Shown: in pieces, positions 1 through 8,411 of the stretch
Layout: the number at the start of each line of letters is the position of its first letter
Numbering within the stretch: the first letter of the stretch is position 1
DNA from: Aureivirga marina
GTDB lineage: Bacteria; Bacteroidota; Bacteroidia; Flavobacteriales; Flavobacteriaceae
NCBI RefSeq assembly: GCF_015767265.1
Contig: NZ_JADPIB010000005.1
Location: 310,001-374,000, forward strand
Length of the DNA stretch: 64,000 nucleotides
Reading direction: 5' to 3'
The notes under the pieces: model-generated
Database searches by the model: none
Seen by the model: the letters and a program-made list of their open reading frames with translations, nothing else
Told to the model about the DNA's origin: nothing
Made by a program: the position numbers and the translations under genes

Positions 1-35
1 AAATGAGGATTTACGAATATTATATGTTAATTTTT

Positions 36-797
36 TTATTCTAAAATCTTAGCGTCGTCCATCGAAACTTGAGAATCTCCTTCAAAAATCCCAACAGTAG
101 CTGGTGCTGTTTCATTACTTCTTAAAACATTAATTGAGCATTCATAAGTCCAATATGTATCATTATCATAAAACAAATAATAATGATTTCCACCACTTCC
201 ATCAAAATTTTTACTTCCATTTTCTAAAACAACCGAAGGTTTATCTGTCATTTTTGAATGAATAGGCCAAGAAGCATATCTATACTTTCCATTTGGCATT
301 TGATCAATTCGAATACGCAATTCTTTTGTTTCTAATACCAAAATATGTTTTTTAAATTCTTTCAAACTTTTATAAACTCCTTTAGCACTTTTTTTATTGA
401 TTTCTTTAATCATTTCAACTTCTTTCAACGATTTATAATTCACAGAAATCAAATTTCCATTTAAATCTAGCCAGAGAGCTCCATTGTTGAACATAATTCC
501 ATCTGAACCAACTTTATCCCAATCTTTCTGGATATCAGAATTTACAATATCATGAATTAAACTATTATCAAAAACTTGCTTAAAACGTTTTACAAACTCT
601 CTTTCTGATTTGATACTTGGAATTGTTTTTTTTCTTCTTAAAGGATATCTAACAATTTTTTTTAATCCATCAATATCTTCTTTTTCAAAATACTGAATAA
701 ATTTTTGAACTAATTTTTCTTGTTCTTTATTTAAATTTTGGGCGTTAATTTTAAAGCTTAAAAGCAATAATAAGATAACTAAGTAGCTTTTTTTCAT
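36..797 (-). CDS. Secreted protein of unknown function
   Basis: Protein of 253 residues. The first 20 residues form a typical signal peptide (charged MKK, hydrophobic leucine run, ending INAQ), so it should be exported to the periplasm. The mature part is lysine-rich with mixed alpha/beta character and has no motif I recognise; a Trp/Tyr-rich stretch near residues 195-225 contains a GSGGNHYY segment. The start is chosen because it gives the signal peptide and lies about 38 bases after a good -7 element. It is separated from the next gene upstream by about 50 bases, so it is probably its own transcription unit. Function unknown. Confidence 0.75.
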   Translation of the reverse strand: MKKSYLVILLLLLSFKINAQNLNKEQEKLVQKFIQYFEKEDIDGLKKIVRYPLRRKKTIPSIKSEREFVKRFKQVFDNSLIHDIVNSDIQKDWDKVGSDGIMFNNGALWLDLNGNLISVNYKSLKEVEMIKEINKKSAKGVYKSLKEFKKHILVLETKELRIRIDQMPNGKYRYASWPIHSKMTDKPSVVLENGSKNFDGSGGNHYYLFYDNDTYWTYECSINVLRSNETAPATVGIFEGDSQVSMDDAKILE

Positions 798-834
798 GAA
801 TAAATTTTTAATTATTTTAATTTAGTTTTGAAAG

Positions 835-842
835 CAAATATA
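835..842 (-). promoter_or_regulatory. -7 promoter element for the 36-797 gene
   Basis: On the minus strand this reads TATATTTG, a perfect match to the Bacteroidota -7 consensus TAnnTTTG, 38 bases upstream of the start codon. No convincing -33 TTG was found at 17-23 bases. Confidence 0.5.
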
Positions 843-848
843 CTATTC

Positions 849-1436
849 TTAAGAAATATTATATTTCATTCGTAATAAAAAAGCCGTTTCTGTTCTTTTT
901 CTAAATTTTAAAATAAAAGATAAAATTGCTATTAAGATTAAAACACTAAATAATTTTATCACATTTTCTGAGCCTATTGATGCAATCGTATAAATTAAAG
1001 ATGTAATTTTTCTTTTTGAATGAAGAACTTCACCAGATTCTAATTTAATTGCAGCAGTATAGCTTAAAAAGAAAAATCCTATAGAAAATAAAATTGCAAA
1101 TAATTGTGCTTTTGTATAAGAAATTAAGGAAGGAATTTTTAATTCATATTCAAAATCAGTCATTTCATTTTTTAAATATTCAAAAATTTCATCTCTTATT
1201 TTCTCTTCTAAAACAATGATTTCCTCTTCAGAACTTTCATTAAATTTAAATAAAATTTTATTGGAATTTGAAGCCAATTCTACAGATTTAATATATGAAA
1301 AAGGTAAGCTAAAAAGTTTTTTTGGAATAATTCCTTTATTCAAATTATTTATAATTTCTATTTCGTTTGAAGTATCAATTTTACCAAAATAGATTATCTC
1401 ATCTTTAACAAATACTATTTTTTTTTCTTTTTTCAT
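849..1436 (-). CDS. Membrane protein of unknown function, two transmembrane helices
   Basis: Protein of 195 residues. Residues 1-100 look cytosolic and charged (lysine/glutamate-rich, with a beta-strand pattern that could be a small PH-like or SHOCT-like fold). Two hydrophobic helices follow, around residues 112-130 and 157-175, and the C-terminus is basic. No family recognised. It is transcribed away from the 1610 gene. A -7 element lies 53-60 bases upstream of its start. Confidence 0.7.
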   Translation of the reverse strand: MKKEKKIVFVKDEIIYFGKIDTSNEIEIINNLNKGIIPKKLFSLPFSYIKSVELASNSNKILFKFNESSEEEIIVLEEKIRDEIFEYLKNEMTDFEYELKIPSLISYTKAQLFAILFSIGFFFLSYTAAIKLESGEVLHSKRKITSLIYTIASIGSENVIKLFSVLILIAILSFILKFRKRTETAFLLRMKYNIS

Positions 1437-1488
1437 TTAAAATCCAAAACTTTTTCATGCTTTTTGTTTCAATTTATTAATGTGCCGA

Positions 1489-1496
1489 CAAATATA
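1489..1496 (-). promoter_or_regulatory. -7 promoter element for the 849-1436 gene
   Basis: Minus-strand TATATTTG, a perfect TAnnTTTG match, upstream of the 1436 start. The divergent Fnr-type site at 1540-1553 is centred 57.5 bases away, farther than in the activated promoters of this window. Confidence 0.45.
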
Positions 1497-1539
1497 AAAA
1501 TTCACTTAAAATCATAAAAATTAATTATAATTCTATTTT

Positions 1540-1583
1540 TTGACTTATGTCAAAAGATTGCCCACTTCCTCACCATACTTTTG
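1540..1583 (+). promoter_or_regulatory. Fnr/Crp-type operator and -7 element for the 1610-2935 operon
   Basis: TTGAC-TTAT-GTCAA at 1540-1553 is a perfect inverted repeat of the Crp/Fnr type. TACTTTTG at 1576-1583 is a perfect -7 element. The dyad centre (1546.5) is 36.5 bases upstream of the last G of the -7 box. The same distance occurs upstream of ccoS, ccoI and dinB in this window, and it fits a class II activator site near -41.5. The cognate regulator is inferred, either the protein at 32668-33354 or the one at 6031-6567. Confidence 0.7.
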
Positions 1584-1609
1584 CTTCATAACAATTAGAA
1601 AAAAGAAAA

Positions 1610-2050
1610 ATGACAGGAGTAAAATATTTTATTATAAGTTTTTTCATTGTAGGAACACTTGCTGGAATTCCACATTATTTTGCAAAAGATACCACTACAG
1701 AAACAGAAATTTTAAACCCATATGAAAATTTGGAGGGAAAATGGTCTGCAACTTTTAAAAGCACTTTTTTTAAAGGAATAATCCATTATAAATTCAATAA
1801 AGAAAATAATAGTTTTTATATCACAAGAGTGATTGAAGAAAATGGAACAGATTATCGTGATAATTCACTTTCTCTAGAATTAAAAGAGTATAACGGAACT
1901 TCTGGAAAAGGAATTTATCATTATCAAGATGAAAAAGTCAAAGAGAAAATTAAGTGTGAGGTAACTTTTAAATCGCCAAACAAATTAAAAGTTATTTATA
2001 ATTATAAAGGTTACCCAATTACAGAAACTTGGACAAAATTAAAGCAATAA
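1610..2050 (+). CDS. Small secreted or membrane-anchored protein of unknown function
   Basis: Protein of 146 residues with one N-terminal hydrophobic segment (about residues 5-20) that is either an uncleaved anchor or a signal peptide. The rest has the alternating pattern of an all-beta, lipocalin-like fold (segments LEGKWSATFK and ITETWTKL at the two ends), as in proteins with a lipocalin-like or DUF4488-like barrel; this is inference only. It is followed after 3 bases by the fatty-acid hydroxylase gene, so the two form an operon. The operon is preceded by an Fnr-type promoter (1540-1583). Confidence 0.75.
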   Translation: MTGVKYFIISFFIVGTLAGIPHYFAKDTTTETEILNPYENLEGKWSATFKSTFFKGIIHYKFNKENNSFYITRVIEENGTDYRDNSLSLELKEYNGTSGKGIYHYQDEKVKEKIKCEVTFKSPNKLKVIYNYKGYPITETWTKLKQ

Positions 2051-2053
2051 AAC

Positions 2054-2935
2054 ATGGAAAATTTAACAAAATTATTAAACTGGGAGGATGTCAAAGGTTG
2101 GTTTTATGTACTTAATGATTTGAGTATTTTCTATGTAATTCTTCCTTTTTTCATCGTAGAATTAGTTCGTTATACTTTTTTAAAACAAATGAGTTGGGAT
2201 ATCATAAAAGATTCCATTGCGAACATGATTACATTCGGAGCTTTTGTTTTTATCGAATATGCTTTAGGAATTTTATTCATTACAAAATTATATTTCTGGG
2301 TTTATGAACATATTAGTTTAACGCATTTGCCAATTACATGGATTACAATTATTTGTTGTATTCTCTTAGCAGACTTTGCATATTATTGGGATCACAGAAT
2401 GATGCATCGAATCGGAATTGGCTGGGTAACACATACTGTTCATCATAGTTCGCCGCATTTCAATATGTCTGTTGCCTACCGTTTTGGTCCATTAGATGCT
2501 GTGTTCCCTTTACTTTTTTCATTACCAATTGTAATGTTAGGTTTTAATCCAATTTTAGTTCTTTTCTGTGAAGCTTTTGTACAAGTTTTTCAAACACTTT
2601 TACATACAGAAGCAGTCGGAAAATTAATAAAACCTATAGAAGCTATTTTTAATACACCTTCACATCACCGCGTACATCATGGTTCTAATAGACAATATTG
2701 GGATAAAAATTATGCTGGAATTTTAATTATTTGGGATAAAATTTTCGGAACATTTGAACCAGAAGTAGAAAAAGTTGTTTTTGGAGTAAGTGAACCAATT
2801 AATTCTAATAATCCAATTACTGTTTTCTTTCATGGATTTACAAGATTTGCTGATAAACTTAAAAATATAAAAGGATTTTCAAACAAATTAAAGGCTTTTG
2901 TTAAACCTCCCGATTGGGAACCTTCCGATGAGTAG
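2054..2935 (+). CDS. Sterol desaturase / fatty acid hydroxylase family protein
   Basis: Protein of 293 residues, a membrane diiron oxygenase. It has 5-6 hydrophobic segments and the histidine clusters of the family: H114-x3-H118, H127-x2-H130-H131, and H204-H205-x2-H208-H209, with an extra H184. Family members use O2 and electrons to hydroxylate or desaturate lipids; the substrate here cannot be told. The final residues (about 240-293) are a hydrophilic tail ending PPDWEPSDE. It is the second gene of an operon with the 1610 gene under an Fnr-type promoter, which fits an O2-consuming enzyme controlled by oxygen supply. A strong terminator follows. Confidence 0.9.
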   Translation: MENLTKLLNWEDVKGWFYVLNDLSIFYVILPFFIVELVRYTFLKQMSWDIIKDSIANMITFGAFVFIEYALGILFITKLYFWVYEHISLTHLPITWITIICCILLADFAYYWDHRMMHRIGIGWVTHTVHHSSPHFNMSVAYRFGPLDAVFPLLFSLPIVMLGFNPILVLFCEAFVQVFQTLLHTEAVGKLIKPIEAIFNTPSHHRVHHGSNRQYWDKNYAGILIIWDKIFGTFEPEVEKVVFGVSEPINSNNPITVFFHGFTRFADKLKNIKGFSNKLKAFVKPPDWEPSDE

Positions 2936-2970
2936 AAGGGTAAGAATCTTTTGATTTTTCTCTTTTCCAT

Positions 2971-3008
2971 AAAAGCATTTTCACCTAGATGAAAATGCTT
3001 TTTTTTAT
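2971..3008 (+). terminator. Rho-independent terminator after the hydroxylase operon
   Basis: AAAAGCATTTTCA (2971-2983) pairs perfectly with TGAAAATGCTTTT (2990-3002) around a 6-base loop and is followed by a T run. It lies between convergent genes and may also stop transcription of the minus-strand gene at 3034. Confidence 0.85.
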
Positions 3009-3033
3009 TTTATTTAGATTTATTGATTTCCAA

Positions 3034-4683
3034 TTATAAAACACAAGTTTTAAGCTTTAAAAGAACATCTAATAAATCATGATTTTTAGAATAATCTACT
3101 TTTAAATCAATTAAATGAACACCTTTTTCATTTAAACTTTTCTTTAAAATTTTTTCAAAATCACTTACACTTTCTGGTCGATGTCCTTTGATATTTTCAT
3201 AACTATTTGCATATTCCACAAAATCTGGATTTGTAAAATCTAAATCGTGTGTTTTAAATCCTCGTGCTTCTTGCTTCCATTTAATCATTCCTAAAGCATT
3301 GTCACGAAGAATTAAGATTACTAAGTTTAGATTTAAACGACTAGCAGTTTCTAATTCTTGTGAATTCATCATAAATCCACCATCTCCACAAATTGCCATT
3401 ACTTTTCGTTGTGGATATAACATTTTTGTTGCAATTGCAGAAGGTAATCCAGCTCCCATTGTTGCCAAAGCATTATCTAAAAGCAATGTATTCGGATAAT
3501 GACATTTATAATTTCTAGCAAACCATATTTTATACATTCCATTATCTAAACAAATTATCCCATCACTTGGCATTATACTGCGAACAACTTTTACAATATG
3601 TTGTGGAAACATCGGAAATTTATGATCTTCTAACATACAACTTGTATGTTTTTCAATTTCTACTTTTACTTTTTCAAAATAAGAAAAATCCCAATTTCTA
3701 GATTGTTTTATTAATAAATGAATTTCTTGAATACTGTGTGCTATATCACCAATTACTTCTAAATGTGGAAAATAAACCTCATCTAAATCAGCAGGAAAAA
3801 AATTGATATGAATTACTTTTTGATTTTTCTCTCTTGTCATCATAAATGGTGGTTTTTCAATCGTATCATGACCAACATTTATAATTAAATCTGCTCTTTC
3901 TAAAGCACAATGTAAAAAATCGGAATCTGACAATGCAGCACAACCTAAATAATGTTCATTTCTTTCATCAACAACACCTTTTCCCATTTGTGTAGTTGCA
4001 AACGGAATTTTAGTTTTATTGATAAAATCTGTCAAAGCTTTTGAAGTGCGTTTTCTATTTGCTCCACTTCCAATCACAATAATTGGCATTTTTGCTTCTT
4101 CAATTAATGCAATTGCTCTCTGAATAATATTCGCAGAAGCAAAAGGTCTTCGAATACTATTTTCTGTCAAAACAAAGCTATTTGCAACTTCTTCTTCTGC
4201 AACATCTTCGGGAAGTTCAAGATGAACACAACCAGGACGTTCGTGTCTTGCAATCCGAAAAACATTTCGAATTGTGGTCGCTAAATTGTTTCCATCCACA
4301 ATTTGTTTGGTAAATTTTGTCACGGGTCTCATAATGTCAACAATATCTAATAACTGAAATAATCCTTGATGTCTTTCTTTGATTGGTTTCTGACCTGTTA
4401 TCATCAACATTGGCATTCCACCTAATTGTGCATAAGCTGCTGCTGTGATTAAATTTGTTGCTCCAGGTCCTAAAGTCGATAAACAAACTCCTGGTTTTCC
4501 TGTTAATCTTCCAAAAGTTGCTGCCATAAAACCTGCTGCTTGTTCATGTCTTGTGAGAATTAATTTAATGGAAGAAGATTTTAAAGCTTCGATAAAATCA
4601 ATATTTTCTTCACCTGGAATTCCAAAAATGTATTCCACTCCTTCGTTCTCTAAATTTTTCACAAAATATTCTGCAACTGTCAT
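3034..4683 (-). CDS. Thiamine-diphosphate enzyme of the acetolactate synthase large-subunit family
   Basis: Protein of 549 residues with the three-domain pyruvate-oxidase fold. The N-terminal PYR domain carries the catalytic Glu in RHEQAAGFMA (E47). The C-terminal PP domain carries the ThDP/Mg motif GDGGFMMN near residue 430. In this family two pyruvates condense to acetolactate with loss of CO2. There is no regulatory small subunit (ilvN/ilvH) or other branched-chain gene nearby, so it looks like the catabolic AlsS type rather than the anabolic IlvBN holoenzyme. No alsD (acetolactate decarboxylase) is seen in the window. Related enzymes (glyoxylate carboligase, benzoylformate decarboxylase) cannot be excluded from sequence alone. 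Confidence 0.85.
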   Translation of the reverse strand: MTVAEYFVKNLENEGVEYIFGIPGEENIDFIEALKSSSIKLILTRHEQAAGFMAATFGRLTGKPGVCLSTLGPGATNLITAAAYAQLGGMPMLMITGQKPIKERHQGLFQLLDIVDIMRPVTKFTKQIVDGNNLATTIRNVFRIARHERPGCVHLELPEDVAEEEVANSFVLTENSIRRPFASANIIQRAIALIEEAKMPIIVIGSGANRKRTSKALTDFINKTKIPFATTQMGKGVVDERNEHYLGCAALSDSDFLHCALERADLIINVGHDTIEKPPFMMTREKNQKVIHINFFPADLDEVYFPHLEVIGDIAHSIQEIHLLIKQSRNWDFSYFEKVKVEIEKHTSCMLEDHKFPMFPQHIVKVVRSIMPSDGIICLDNGMYKIWFARNYKCHYPNTLLLDNALATMGAGLPSAIATKMLYPQRKVMAICGDGGFMMNSQELETASRLNLNLVILILRDNALGMIKWKQEARGFKTHDLDFTNPDFVEYANSYENIKGHRPESVSDFEKILKKSLNEKGVHLIDLKVDYSKNHDLLDVLLKLKTCVL

Positions 4684-4821
4684 CTTTCATCATTTTAAAA
4701 CATCTATTAAAAGGTACAAAATTTATTTCAATATTCTTATTTTCAAAACTTTAAAGAATCTTCTAATTTTTAGATTTATATTGTAAGTTTTACAGAAAAA
4801 ATCGACCAACACGAATAAAAA

Positions 4822-5382
4822 ATGAATTTATACCAAAAATGGTGTTTAAAGAAAGCACAAATCAAATACGATAGGCTTTTTAGTTTATACAATCCCAAGC
4901 AAAAAATTCTTGATATTGGAATTGGAAATGGTGCATTAAATTTTCTTTTTCAACAAAATGGATTAAATATCACAGGACTTGATATTAAAAACAAATCTGC
5001 GTTTACAGAAGTAAATCCTGTTTTATATTCTGGTAAAAAACTTCCTTTTAAAGACAAATCATTTGATGTTGTACAAATTATCACCGTTTTACATCATATT
5101 GATGATCCAGAATTAACTGTTCGTGAAGCGATGCGAGTTGGAAAAAAAGTAGTTATTATGGAAGATATTTATGAATCTACTTCGCAAAAATATCTAACAC
5201 ATATTACAGATAGTTTTGTGAATTGGGAATTTAAAGGTCATCCACATACAAATAAAACAGATCAAGGTTGGAGGGATTTATTTAAGGAGTATAAACTTGA
5301 ACTTTCTTCAGCTGAATATTATAATTTTCTAGCATTTTTTAAGCAAGTTACTTATGTTTTAGAAACAGAAAATTTAAAATGA
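4822..5382 (+). CDS. Class I SAM-dependent methyltransferase
   Basis: Protein of 186 residues. Motif I ILDIGIGNGALNF sits near residues 30-42, an acidic residue ending the next strand is present (ITGLDIKN), and LPFKDKSFDVVQIITVLHHID is the motif II/III region typical of Methyltransf_11 enzymes. It is about 60 residues shorter than typical 250-residue members, and the substrate is unknown. It stands alone between a divergent acetolactate-synthase gene and a convergent dinB gene. Its stop codon lies inside a long terminator palindrome. Confidence 0.85.
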   Translation: MNLYQKWCLKKAQIKYDRLFSLYNPKQKILDIGIGNGALNFLFQQNGLNITGLDIKNKSAFTEVNPVLYSGKKLPFKDKSFDVVQIITVLHHIDDPELTVREAMRVGKKVVIMEDIYESTSQKYLTHITDSFVNWEFKGHPHTNKTDQGWRDLFKEYKLELSSAEYYNFLAFFKQVTYVLETENLK

Positions 5383-5414
5383 AAATCTGAATTTCGATAG
5401 ATTTTCATTTTAAA
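5373..5414. terminator. Bidirectional terminator between methyltransferase and dinB genes
   Basis: A perfect 16-bp inverted repeat: 5373-5388 (TTTAAAATGAAAATCT) pairs with 5399-5414 around a 10-base loop, and it contains the methyltransferase stop codon. Transcription from both sides converges here. Confidence 0.8.
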
Positions 5415-5431
5415 TTAAATATTTTATCATT

Positions 5432-5974
5432 TTATTTTACAGTATCTTCTGCTTGCATTATATGACGAATATTATGATAAATTAAAACTCTAAAAGTATC
5501 TCCTAATCTTAGTTTTATCAATTCAGAAATCGAAATTGCTGTTTTAATTTTTGTCAAATCTTTACTTTTTGCTTTTGCTAAAAGTTGTAATAATTTAGAT
5601 TGTTGATTTAAAAAAACCGTAATAACAGAAGCATCCAAATCTTTATGTAAAGGATTTGTAGCTTGTAACGTTTTCATTTTATTTAATTTCTTTTTTGGCA
5701 GGAGACTTTTTGTAAAATAATTACCAATCATTCCACTTTTAAAAATCTCATTTTTTGGATACGAAGCACTTTCCATTCGTGAAGTAATTTCTGGCAAATA
5801 AAAAGCACCATACATATTTAAATGTTCAAAACATTCTAAAGCATTCCAACTTTCTGTGTCTTTTCTTTTTTGCAATACAGAAAGATCTAACTTCTGTAAT
5901 TCCTTTGCTTTTTTAATGTTTTCTTTTGTCTGATTAATTAATTCTGCTAATAATTCTTCCGATTTGAATTTCAT
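5432..5974 (-). CDS. DinB family protein
   Basis: Protein of 180 residues with the four-helix DinB/YfiT pattern. It has a conserved WNALECFEHLNMYG segment near residue 45 holding one metal-ligand-type His (H51), and a C-terminal YHNIRHIMQAE segment with two more (about H166 and H170). The family binds a divalent metal and includes thiol-dependent transferases, but the substrate is unknown. A perfect TTGAT-N4-ATCAA palindrome lies 47-60 bases upstream of the start at the class II distance from a near-consensus -7 box, so expression may respond to an Fnr/Crp regulator. The upstream gene is itself a Crp/Fnr-family regulator. Confidence 0.85.
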   Translation of the reverse strand: MKFKSEELLAELINQTKENIKKAKELQKLDLSVLQKRKDTESWNALECFEHLNMYGAFYLPEITSRMESASYPKNEIFKSGMIGNYFTKSLLPKKKLNKMKTLQATNPLHKDLDASVITVFLNQQSKLLQLLAKAKSKDLTKIKTAISISELIKLRLGDTFRVLIYHNIRHIMQAEDTVK

Positions 5975-5990
5975 TGTTCTTTATTTTCTA

Positions 5991-6034
5991 CAAAAATCGA
6001 ATTTTATTTTTTATTAAAGATTGATTCAAATCAA
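5991..6034 (-). promoter_or_regulatory. Fnr/Crp-type promoter of dinB
   Basis: TTGAT-TCAA-ATCAA at 6021-6034 is a perfect palindrome matching the E. coli FNR consensus. On the minus strand, GATTTTTG at 5998-5991 differs from TAnnTTTG only in the first base. The centre-to-G distance is 36.5 bases, identical to the ccoS, ccoI and 1610 promoters. The palindrome overlaps the stop codon of the crp-type gene at 6031. Confidence 0.6.
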
Positions 6035-6567
6035 GATTTTTTTAATCGAGACAATGTTTCTGGACTCATTCGAAGGTAATTTGCAATGAATTTATGTGGA
6101 ATTTCTTGAAAAAGTTGTGGACTTCTTTTTAAAACTCGTTGGTATCTTTCTAAAGGAGAAGCAATCAACAAATCTTTTTCTCGTTCCATTTGTTGTAAAA
6201 TATGATAAAGTAAAATGGAACCCCAAAAGGATTTATTCTCTTCTGATTTTTGAATAAAATTCATAAAAGTTTTTTTATATATTCTTTTCAAAGTTGTTTT
6301 CTTCAAAGCTTGTATGCAATAAACTGATTTTCCTTCATGAATAAACGAATCTAAAGCAGCTATAATATTTTTTTCATAACCAAATCGAATTGTTTTTTCT
6401 TCTGAATTATCTCTAATAAAAATTCGTAAACTTCCAGATATTATATAATACAAATTGGAATCTGTAGTATTTTCTTCTTTTAAAAATTCATTTCTTTTTA
6501 AGTAAATCTCTTCTTCCCAAAGTTTCTCTTTTTCTAATTTTTCAACTAAAATTTCAACCAAATTCAT
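6031..6567 (-). CDS. Crp/Fnr family transcriptional regulator
   Basis: Protein of 178 residues. An N-terminal cyclic-nucleotide-binding-like beta barrel spans about residues 15-110 (segments YYIISGSLRIFIRD and EKTIRFGYEK). The C-terminal winged helix is short and ends in the recognition helix YLRMSPETLSRLKKS, with the E-x2-S-R signature of Crp/Fnr proteins. It has no cysteine pattern for an iron-sulfur cluster. Its start codon overlaps the end of the SRPBCC gene (ATGA-type overlap at 6564-6567), so the two are co-transcribed. The protein ends only two residues after the recognition helix, shorter than typical members. Confidence 0.88.
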   Translation of the reverse strand: MNLVEILVEKLEKEKLWEEEIYLKRNEFLKEENTTDSNLYYIISGSLRIFIRDNSEEKTIRFGYEKNIIAALDSFIHEGKSVYCIQALKKTTLKRIYKKTFMNFIQKSEENKSFWGSILLYHILQQMEREKDLLIASPLERYQRVLKRSPQLFQEIPHKFIANYLRMSPETLSRLKKS

Positions 6568-6998
6568 GAATCTTCCTCACATTTTTCTTTTAAAGCAATA
6601 TTCATCAAATCAAAGCCTTGTTTTGTCTTTTCAATTGCTTTTCCTGCTGTTGCTACTAAAATTCCTGTAAATTTTTCTCCGTGAATAAATCTAGTTTTAT
6701 TTTCATCTTCTGAAATCAACTCAAAATAATGCTCTCCATCAAAAACACCTTTTACACCCAATCGACCAATCCAACGAAAAACTTTCTCTTTTTCTAATTT
6801 AATAATTACAGGTCGGAATGTCATTTTTTTTCCATTTGGAGGCTGAATATTTACTTTTAATCGCTTTCCTTCTTTTTTTACGCCATTAATTTTAAGAATA
6901 AAAGGATTCCATTTTCCATAGTTTTTAAAATCCATTAAAACGTTCCAGATTTTCTCTGAACTCGCTTCAATAATGATTTCAGTTTTAATATGTTTCAT
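6564..6998 (-). CDS. SRPBCC domain protein (START/polyketide-cyclase-like)
   Basis: Protein of 144 residues with the helix-grip fold pattern. The N-terminal ASSEKIWNVLMDFKNYGKWNPF is characteristic, followed by beta strands and a long C-terminal helix (ATAGKAIEKTKQGFDLMNIALKEK). The family binds hydrophobic ligands. It is encoded first in a two-gene operon with the overlapping Crp/Fnr-type regulator, so the regulator may control or sense the same process. No catalytic residue can be assigned. Confidence 0.85.
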   Translation of the reverse strand: MKHIKTEIIIEASSEKIWNVLMDFKNYGKWNPFILKINGVKKEGKRLKVNIQPPNGKKMTFRPVIIKLEKEKVFRWIGRLGVKGVFDGEHYFELISEDENKTRFIHGEKFTGILVATAGKAIEKTKQGFDLMNIALKEKCEEDS

Positions 6999-7082
6999 TT
7001 ATTAATGTAGATTATTTCCCTCCTAAATTACAAAAAGTTCTCTTTAAAAAAACATTAAAAATTCCTAAAACCTTCTATTTTC

Positions 7083-8246
7083 TTATTCTAAACAAAGCTC
7101 ATTCAAATATCTCGGCTTCACCCATGAACTGATTATTTTTCGACTTCCATTAGAGATATCTGAACCTTCAATCAAAGACAAACAATTATTTTGCAATTCG
7201 TTATATTTATCTTGTGTAATGGAATTTCGAAAATCCTTTATCCAATTTGGATTTTTAAAACAAGTATACGTCATTCCTGATTCATATTTTACAATTAATT
7301 TACTAGGAACAGAATTATAAAAACCGATGGAAGGAATTTGTTGTGAAGCAGATTCTAAAAGTGTCATATTTAATGTATCTGTAGCACTTGGAATTATATT
7401 AAAATCCAATCGTTGAATCTGTTTAAATAACGCTTCATTTTTTAAATAACCTGTTACTTCTAAACTTGAATTTTCTTTGATATAATCAGTCATTGGACCA
7501 TCTCCAATGAATACAAATTTGATATTATTTTTCACAAAATAAGGTTCCAAACGCACAATTGCTTCTATATTCTTTTCCTTTGCTAATCTTCCTATATATC
7601 CAAAAACAATTGGCTTTTCTTTAGAGATTACTTTTTTCTGTTCTTTCCGATAAGAAACAATTTTTTTAAGTGGAATTAAAGCAGTAATTGAGGTGTATTT
7701 TTTATTTGAAAAAAGGTTTTCAAGATAGGTTTTAGAATCTTCTGTATGATAGAAAATTTCAGAGCAATTTCGATAAACCATTTTATCAAATTTTCGTAAA
7801 ACTTGATAAGACAGTTTTTTTAAAAAAGGAAATCTTTTTGGCATATATTTTTGTGCAAACAAAGGCATAAAAGTATGATAAAATCCTGTTGAATAAATAT
7901 TATATCTTTTGGAAACTTTTGAAAAATAATAGCCTAAAACACCTTGAGTCGTAATGTGAATTAAATCCATATCTCCAAATTTATTTTGAAGCGTCTCATA
8001 CCAATTAAAATTTGGAATTCCTTGTGTGATTTCTTTATAAAAAGGTAATTTTATTTTCACTTTTAAAGGCAATCCACATTCAATAATATTCTGATCTAAA
8101 TAATTTACTTCAAAACTTGTAGATGGATATACAAAAATAAAATTCAAATCATGTTGCTTTTTAAACTCTTCTAACATATTTTGATAAATTGTTGTAATTC
8201 CATTTACTAAATTCCATGTATCATTTACAATTAGAATATTTTTCAT
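7083..8246 (-). CDS. Glycosyltransferase, GT4 (GT-B) family
   Basis: Protein of 387 residues with two Rossmann-like halves. The N-terminal half begins NILIVNDTWNLVNGITTIYQ and contains a THITTQG-like acceptor segment. The C-terminal half begins at FGYIGRLAKEKNIEAI (about residue 216) and contains FVFIGDGP, followed by a region near residue 295 where LLESASQQIPSIG replaces the usual E-x7-E motif. Members of the SqdX/MgtA/PimB group transfer sugars to lipids. The acceptor is unknown and no polysaccharide cluster surrounds the gene. It sits alone, with gaps on both sides. Confidence 0.85.
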   Translation of the reverse strand: MKNILIVNDTWNLVNGITTIYQNMLEEFKKQHDLNFIFVYPSTSFEVNYLDQNIIECGLPLKVKIKLPFYKEITQGIPNFNWYETLQNKFGDMDLIHITTQGVLGYYFSKVSKRYNIYSTGFYHTFMPLFAQKYMPKRFPFLKKLSYQVLRKFDKMVYRNCSEIFYHTEDSKTYLENLFSNKKYTSITALIPLKKIVSYRKEQKKVISKEKPIVFGYIGRLAKEKNIEAIVRLEPYFVKNNIKFVFIGDGPMTDYIKENSSLEVTGYLKNEALFKQIQRLDFNIIPSATDTLNMTLLESASQQIPSIGFYNSVPSKLIVKYESGMTYTCFKNPNWIKDFRNSITQDKYNELQNNCLSLIEGSDISNGSRKIISSWVKPRYLNELCLE

Positions 8247-8411
8247 CAGATTTCGTTTAGTTTTAATAATTAGTTCACCATTTTAAAACTTCAAAAAACA
8301 TCTTTAAATAATTGTTTTTCAAAATTTTGAACCTATTATTAATTTACTACTTTTTTACGAATCTTAGAAAAAAACTAGCAATTTCACTTTTTCATTACAA
8401 TAAGAAAATCA

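Noticed and set aside
1540-1725. Open frame overlapping the Fnr-type promoter and the 1610 gene
   Set aside because: It would begin upstream of the predicted -7 element and gives a Cys/basic-rich product in the wrong frame relative to the 1610 gene.
3299-3499. Plus-strand open frame inside the acetolactate-synthase-type gene
   Set aside because: It is a shadow of the well-supported minus-strand gene, with no promoter or recognisable protein. The same applies to open frames inside the prfB, ppk2, ccoG, peroxidase, T9SS and symporter genes.
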